Below are positions 33,956 through 35,580 of a DNA stretch of 35,580 nucleotides, in pieces. The translations under genes and the position numbers were made by a program. Each line of letters opens with the position of its first letter. Position 1 is the stretch's first letter. Below the pieces are notes generated by a model. That model was not told where the DNA came from and ran no database searches. It was given only the letters and a program-made list of their open reading frames with translations. Source of the DNA: an uncultured bacterium (GTDB lineage Bacteria > Bacillota > Clostridia > Lachnospirales > Lachnospiraceae); the NCBI GenBank assembly GCA_947383005.1, contig CANDBT010000045.1:1-35580 (forward strand), read 5' to 3'.

Positions 33956-33984
33956 TTGAATAATTGCCAGTATATTGATAAAAT
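33956..33984 (+). promoter_or_regulatory. Predicted promoter of the large cell-wall-binding protein
   Basis: TTGAAT at 33956-33961, 17-base spacer, TAAAAT at 33979-33984; transcript start near 33991, GGAGGA at 34005 and ATG at 34019. Confidence 0.6.
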
Positions 33985-34018
33985 GGAAAACAGGTTACAG
34001 CTTTGGAGGAAAGACAAT

Positions 34019-35395
34019 ATGAAGAGACAAGGTTTGGCAGTTTTTGCGTTTGCTGCGATGATGTCCCTGGGGGTGGCCGGCATCCACGCCCTGGCAGCGG
34101 AGGGATGGGCTCAGGAGGGCGGTAATTGGGTATATTATAATGCTTCAGGTAGCCGTGTATATAACGGATGGCGTACAGGCAACGACGGATATTGGCGCTA
34201 TCTGGACGGCAATGGCGTGATGGCCGTCAATGCCTGGGTAGATGATGATGATTACTATGTAGGTTCTGACGGGATTATGGTTGCAGGGAGATGGCTGCAA
34301 GTGCAGGATTACAATGCTCCCAGCGGTTATGCCTGGTACTATTTTAATCAAAACGGCAAATCCGTTAAGAATAAGTGGGAAAAGATCAATAATAACTGGT
34401 ACCATTTCAGCGATACTGGCACTATGGAAACTGGCTGGATACTCGATGATATGTATTATTGTGATGATGGCGGCATTATGCTGACCGGTTGGCAGCGGCT
34501 CTATTCACCTGATGAGAACGATCATGATGACGACGATTACGGCCCCGACACGGATGGCGATGATGATGGCAAGCACTGGTATTATTTTTCCAGCAGCGGC
34601 AAAAAGGTAACGCCTAAAGATGATGGCGACGAATACAGGATGAAAAAAATCAACGGGGTCTATTATTGTCTGGCTGAGGACGGAGCTATGCAGACGGGAT
34701 GGACTTGCGTGACCGGAGATAATTCGGAGGATATCCGCGATTACCGGTATATGGATTCCAATGGTCAGGTGCGGGTGGGCTGGTATTCTTTAGAACCACC
34801 GAAAGATATGCAGAACAGCTATGAACATGATGTGGAATGGTTTTATTTTTCCAGTAAAGGCGTTCCGAAAGTCGGCCCTCAGAAAGGTTCCGCCAGATCT
34901 TCAGATCTGGAGAAGATCAATGGCAATACGTATTTGTTTAACGAGAAGGGGGTGCCGGTATACGGGCTTCAGAAAGTATTTTTGGATAAGGACGAGTCTT
35001 CCTATACAGCCTATTATTTTGGAACCCGTGCGCAAAGCTCCATGCTTAAGGGCAAGCACAATATAGACGATGGCGGGGTTATGTGCCAGTTTTATTTCAG
35101 TTCTACGGGACGGGGATATACGGGAGTCTACGACGGTTATTTGTATTATATGGGTAAGCTGCAAAAAGCCGACTCCGGGAGCAAATATCAGGTGTTTACT
35201 ATCTGGGAAGGAGATAAAGCCAAGAATTATGTAGTCAATACTTCAGGACGCATAGCGAAAAATGCTACGGTGAAAGATCGTGACGGGGTGAAGTATAAAA
35301 CAAACAGCGGCGGCGTTTTGATTGCGGAGGATGACCAGCAGGCAGACGGGCGCACTTACAATACACCGGTGGAACCGGATTGGGATTATGATTAA
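34019..35395 (+). CDS. Secreted Asp-rich cell-wall-binding repeat protein
   Basis: 458 residues from ATG 34019, which has GGAGGA upstream and begins a clear signal peptide (MKRQGLAVFAFAAMMSLGVAG, cut near ALAAEGW). A longer frame to 33818 is spurious. The mature protein is almost wholly choline-binding-type repeats (units such as GNWVYYNASGSRVYNGWR, NNWYHFSDTGTMETGW, INGVYYCLAEDGAMQTGW), at least eight by eye. No catalytic domain is evident. Acidic patches (DDDDYY near 78; DENDHDDDDYGPDTDGDDDG near 165) could bind calcium or other cations. It probably sits non-covalently on the wall. Role unknown. Confidence 0.85.
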   Translation: MKRQGLAVFAFAAMMSLGVAGIHALAAEGWAQEGGNWVYYNASGSRVYNGWRTGNDGYWRYLDGNGVMAVNAWVDDDDYYVGSDGIMVAGRWLQVQDYNAPSGYAWYYFNQNGKSVKNKWEKINNNWYHFSDTGTMETGWILDDMYYCDDGGIMLTGWQRLYSPDENDHDDDDYGPDTDGDDDGKHWYYFSSSGKKVTPKDDGDEYRMKKINGVYYCLAEDGAMQTGWTCVTGDNSEDIRDYRYMDSNGQVRVGWYSLEPPKDMQNSYEHDVEWFYFSSKGVPKVGPQKGSARSSDLEKINGNTYLFNEKGVPVYGLQKVFLDKDESSYTAYYFGTRAQSSMLKGKHNIDDGGVMCQFYFSSTGRGYTGVYDGYLYYMGKLQKADSGSKYQVFTIWEGDKAKNYVVNTSGRIAKNATVKDRDGVKYKTNSGGVLIAEDDQQADGRTYNTPVEPDWDYD

Positions 35396-35425
35396 GTCTT
35401 AAGATATATTCGTGAATATAGCTTA

Positions 35426-35580
35426 CCGGAAATTGCGAAGCGATTTCTGGTAAAAGGCACACGCTTTTTGTGCCGTAAATCTGATTACAGGAAGCCGGTT
35501 TTGCTTCCTATAATATAACTTATCAGATAATATAACTTATCAGAATTTGCGAAGCAAATTTTGATAAAAGGCGCGTTCTT
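35426..35580. repeat. Tandem/dispersed hairpin repeat running off the window end
   Basis: CCGGAAATTGCGAAGCGATTTCTGGTAAAAGG-type hairpins occur at 35426-35460 and 35541-35575 (shared loop GCGAAGC and tail TAAAAGGC). Between them are GGCACACG...TTGTGCC and AGGAAGC/GCTTCCT hairpins and a 17-bp direct repeat ATAATATAACTTATCAG at 35510-35526 and 35527-35543. The block 35449-35510 resembles 7206-7267. Confidence 0.65.

Noticed and set aside
33818-34018. 67-residue N-terminal extension of the cell-wall-binding protein
   Set aside because: It precedes the predicted promoter and ribosome site and would bury the signal peptide.

Overview
The window looks like a chromosome segment from a gut-type Clostridia, most likely Lachnospiraceae. 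The reasons are a type III glutamine synthetase, a SCIFF peptide with its radical SAM maturase beside a fused SecDF, choline-binding-type (GW) cell-wall repeats, strong AGGAGG ribosome sites and TTGxxx-N17-TAxxxT promoters. The placement is by gene content only. No rRNA, tRNA, phage, transposase or CRISPR was found.

Layout. (1) 1-4814: a cytosolic aryl-sulfate sulfotransferase, then a TIM-barrel ('PEP hydrolase'/Tm-1 C-domain type) gene fused by a deletion-like junction to a 5'-truncated Tm-1-like ATP-binding (UPF0261) gene, then an intact TIM-barrel paralog. (2) 4998-7115: glutamine synthetase III, preceded by a promoter directly abutting a terminator-like hairpin. (3) 7130-10480: a FecCD permease, ATPase and lipoprotein importer behind a long leader with a terminator. 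(4) 10529-12373: a zinc-ribbon/DUF4234 membrane protein and a DUF2752 protein, closed by a 24-bp bidirectional terminator facing a hemolysin III gene. (5) 13350-15994: an RluA-type pseudouridine synthase and an amylosucrase-like GH13 enzyme, linked by a possible 19-codon coupled leader ORF. (6) 16110-18471: an AI-2E/YtvI-type membrane protein convergent with a (p)ppGpp-synthetase-domain protein that ends in a HEPN-like RNxxxH motif. (7) 18970-21940: a DUF3829 lipoprotein, a YgjP-like metallopeptidase, an orphan HicB-like protein and a secreted transglutaminase-like protein with cell-wall repeats. (8) 22281-24999: prolyl-tRNA synthetase and CCA-adding enzyme. (9) 25085-30896: SCIFF peptide, its maturase, SecDF, Tgt and YajC. 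(10) 31069-31480: a 126-bp tandem repeat array, then a NagZ-like glycosidase convergent with an RlmI-like methyltransferase, and a large Asp-rich cell-wall-binding protein.

Many genes are housekeeping. The accessory interest lies in five places: the broken Tm-1/TIM-barrel locus; the synthetase-HEPN protein; the SCIFF promoter embedded in an inverted repeat; a set of dispersed palindromic repeats (18694-18934, 21976-22270, 24995-25024, 7206-7285, 35426-35580); and the 126-bp tandem array. All family names come from motif recognition by eye; no database search was run. Most genes lie on the + strand; only hemolysin III, the RelA/SpoT-domain gene and the methyltransferase are on the - strand.
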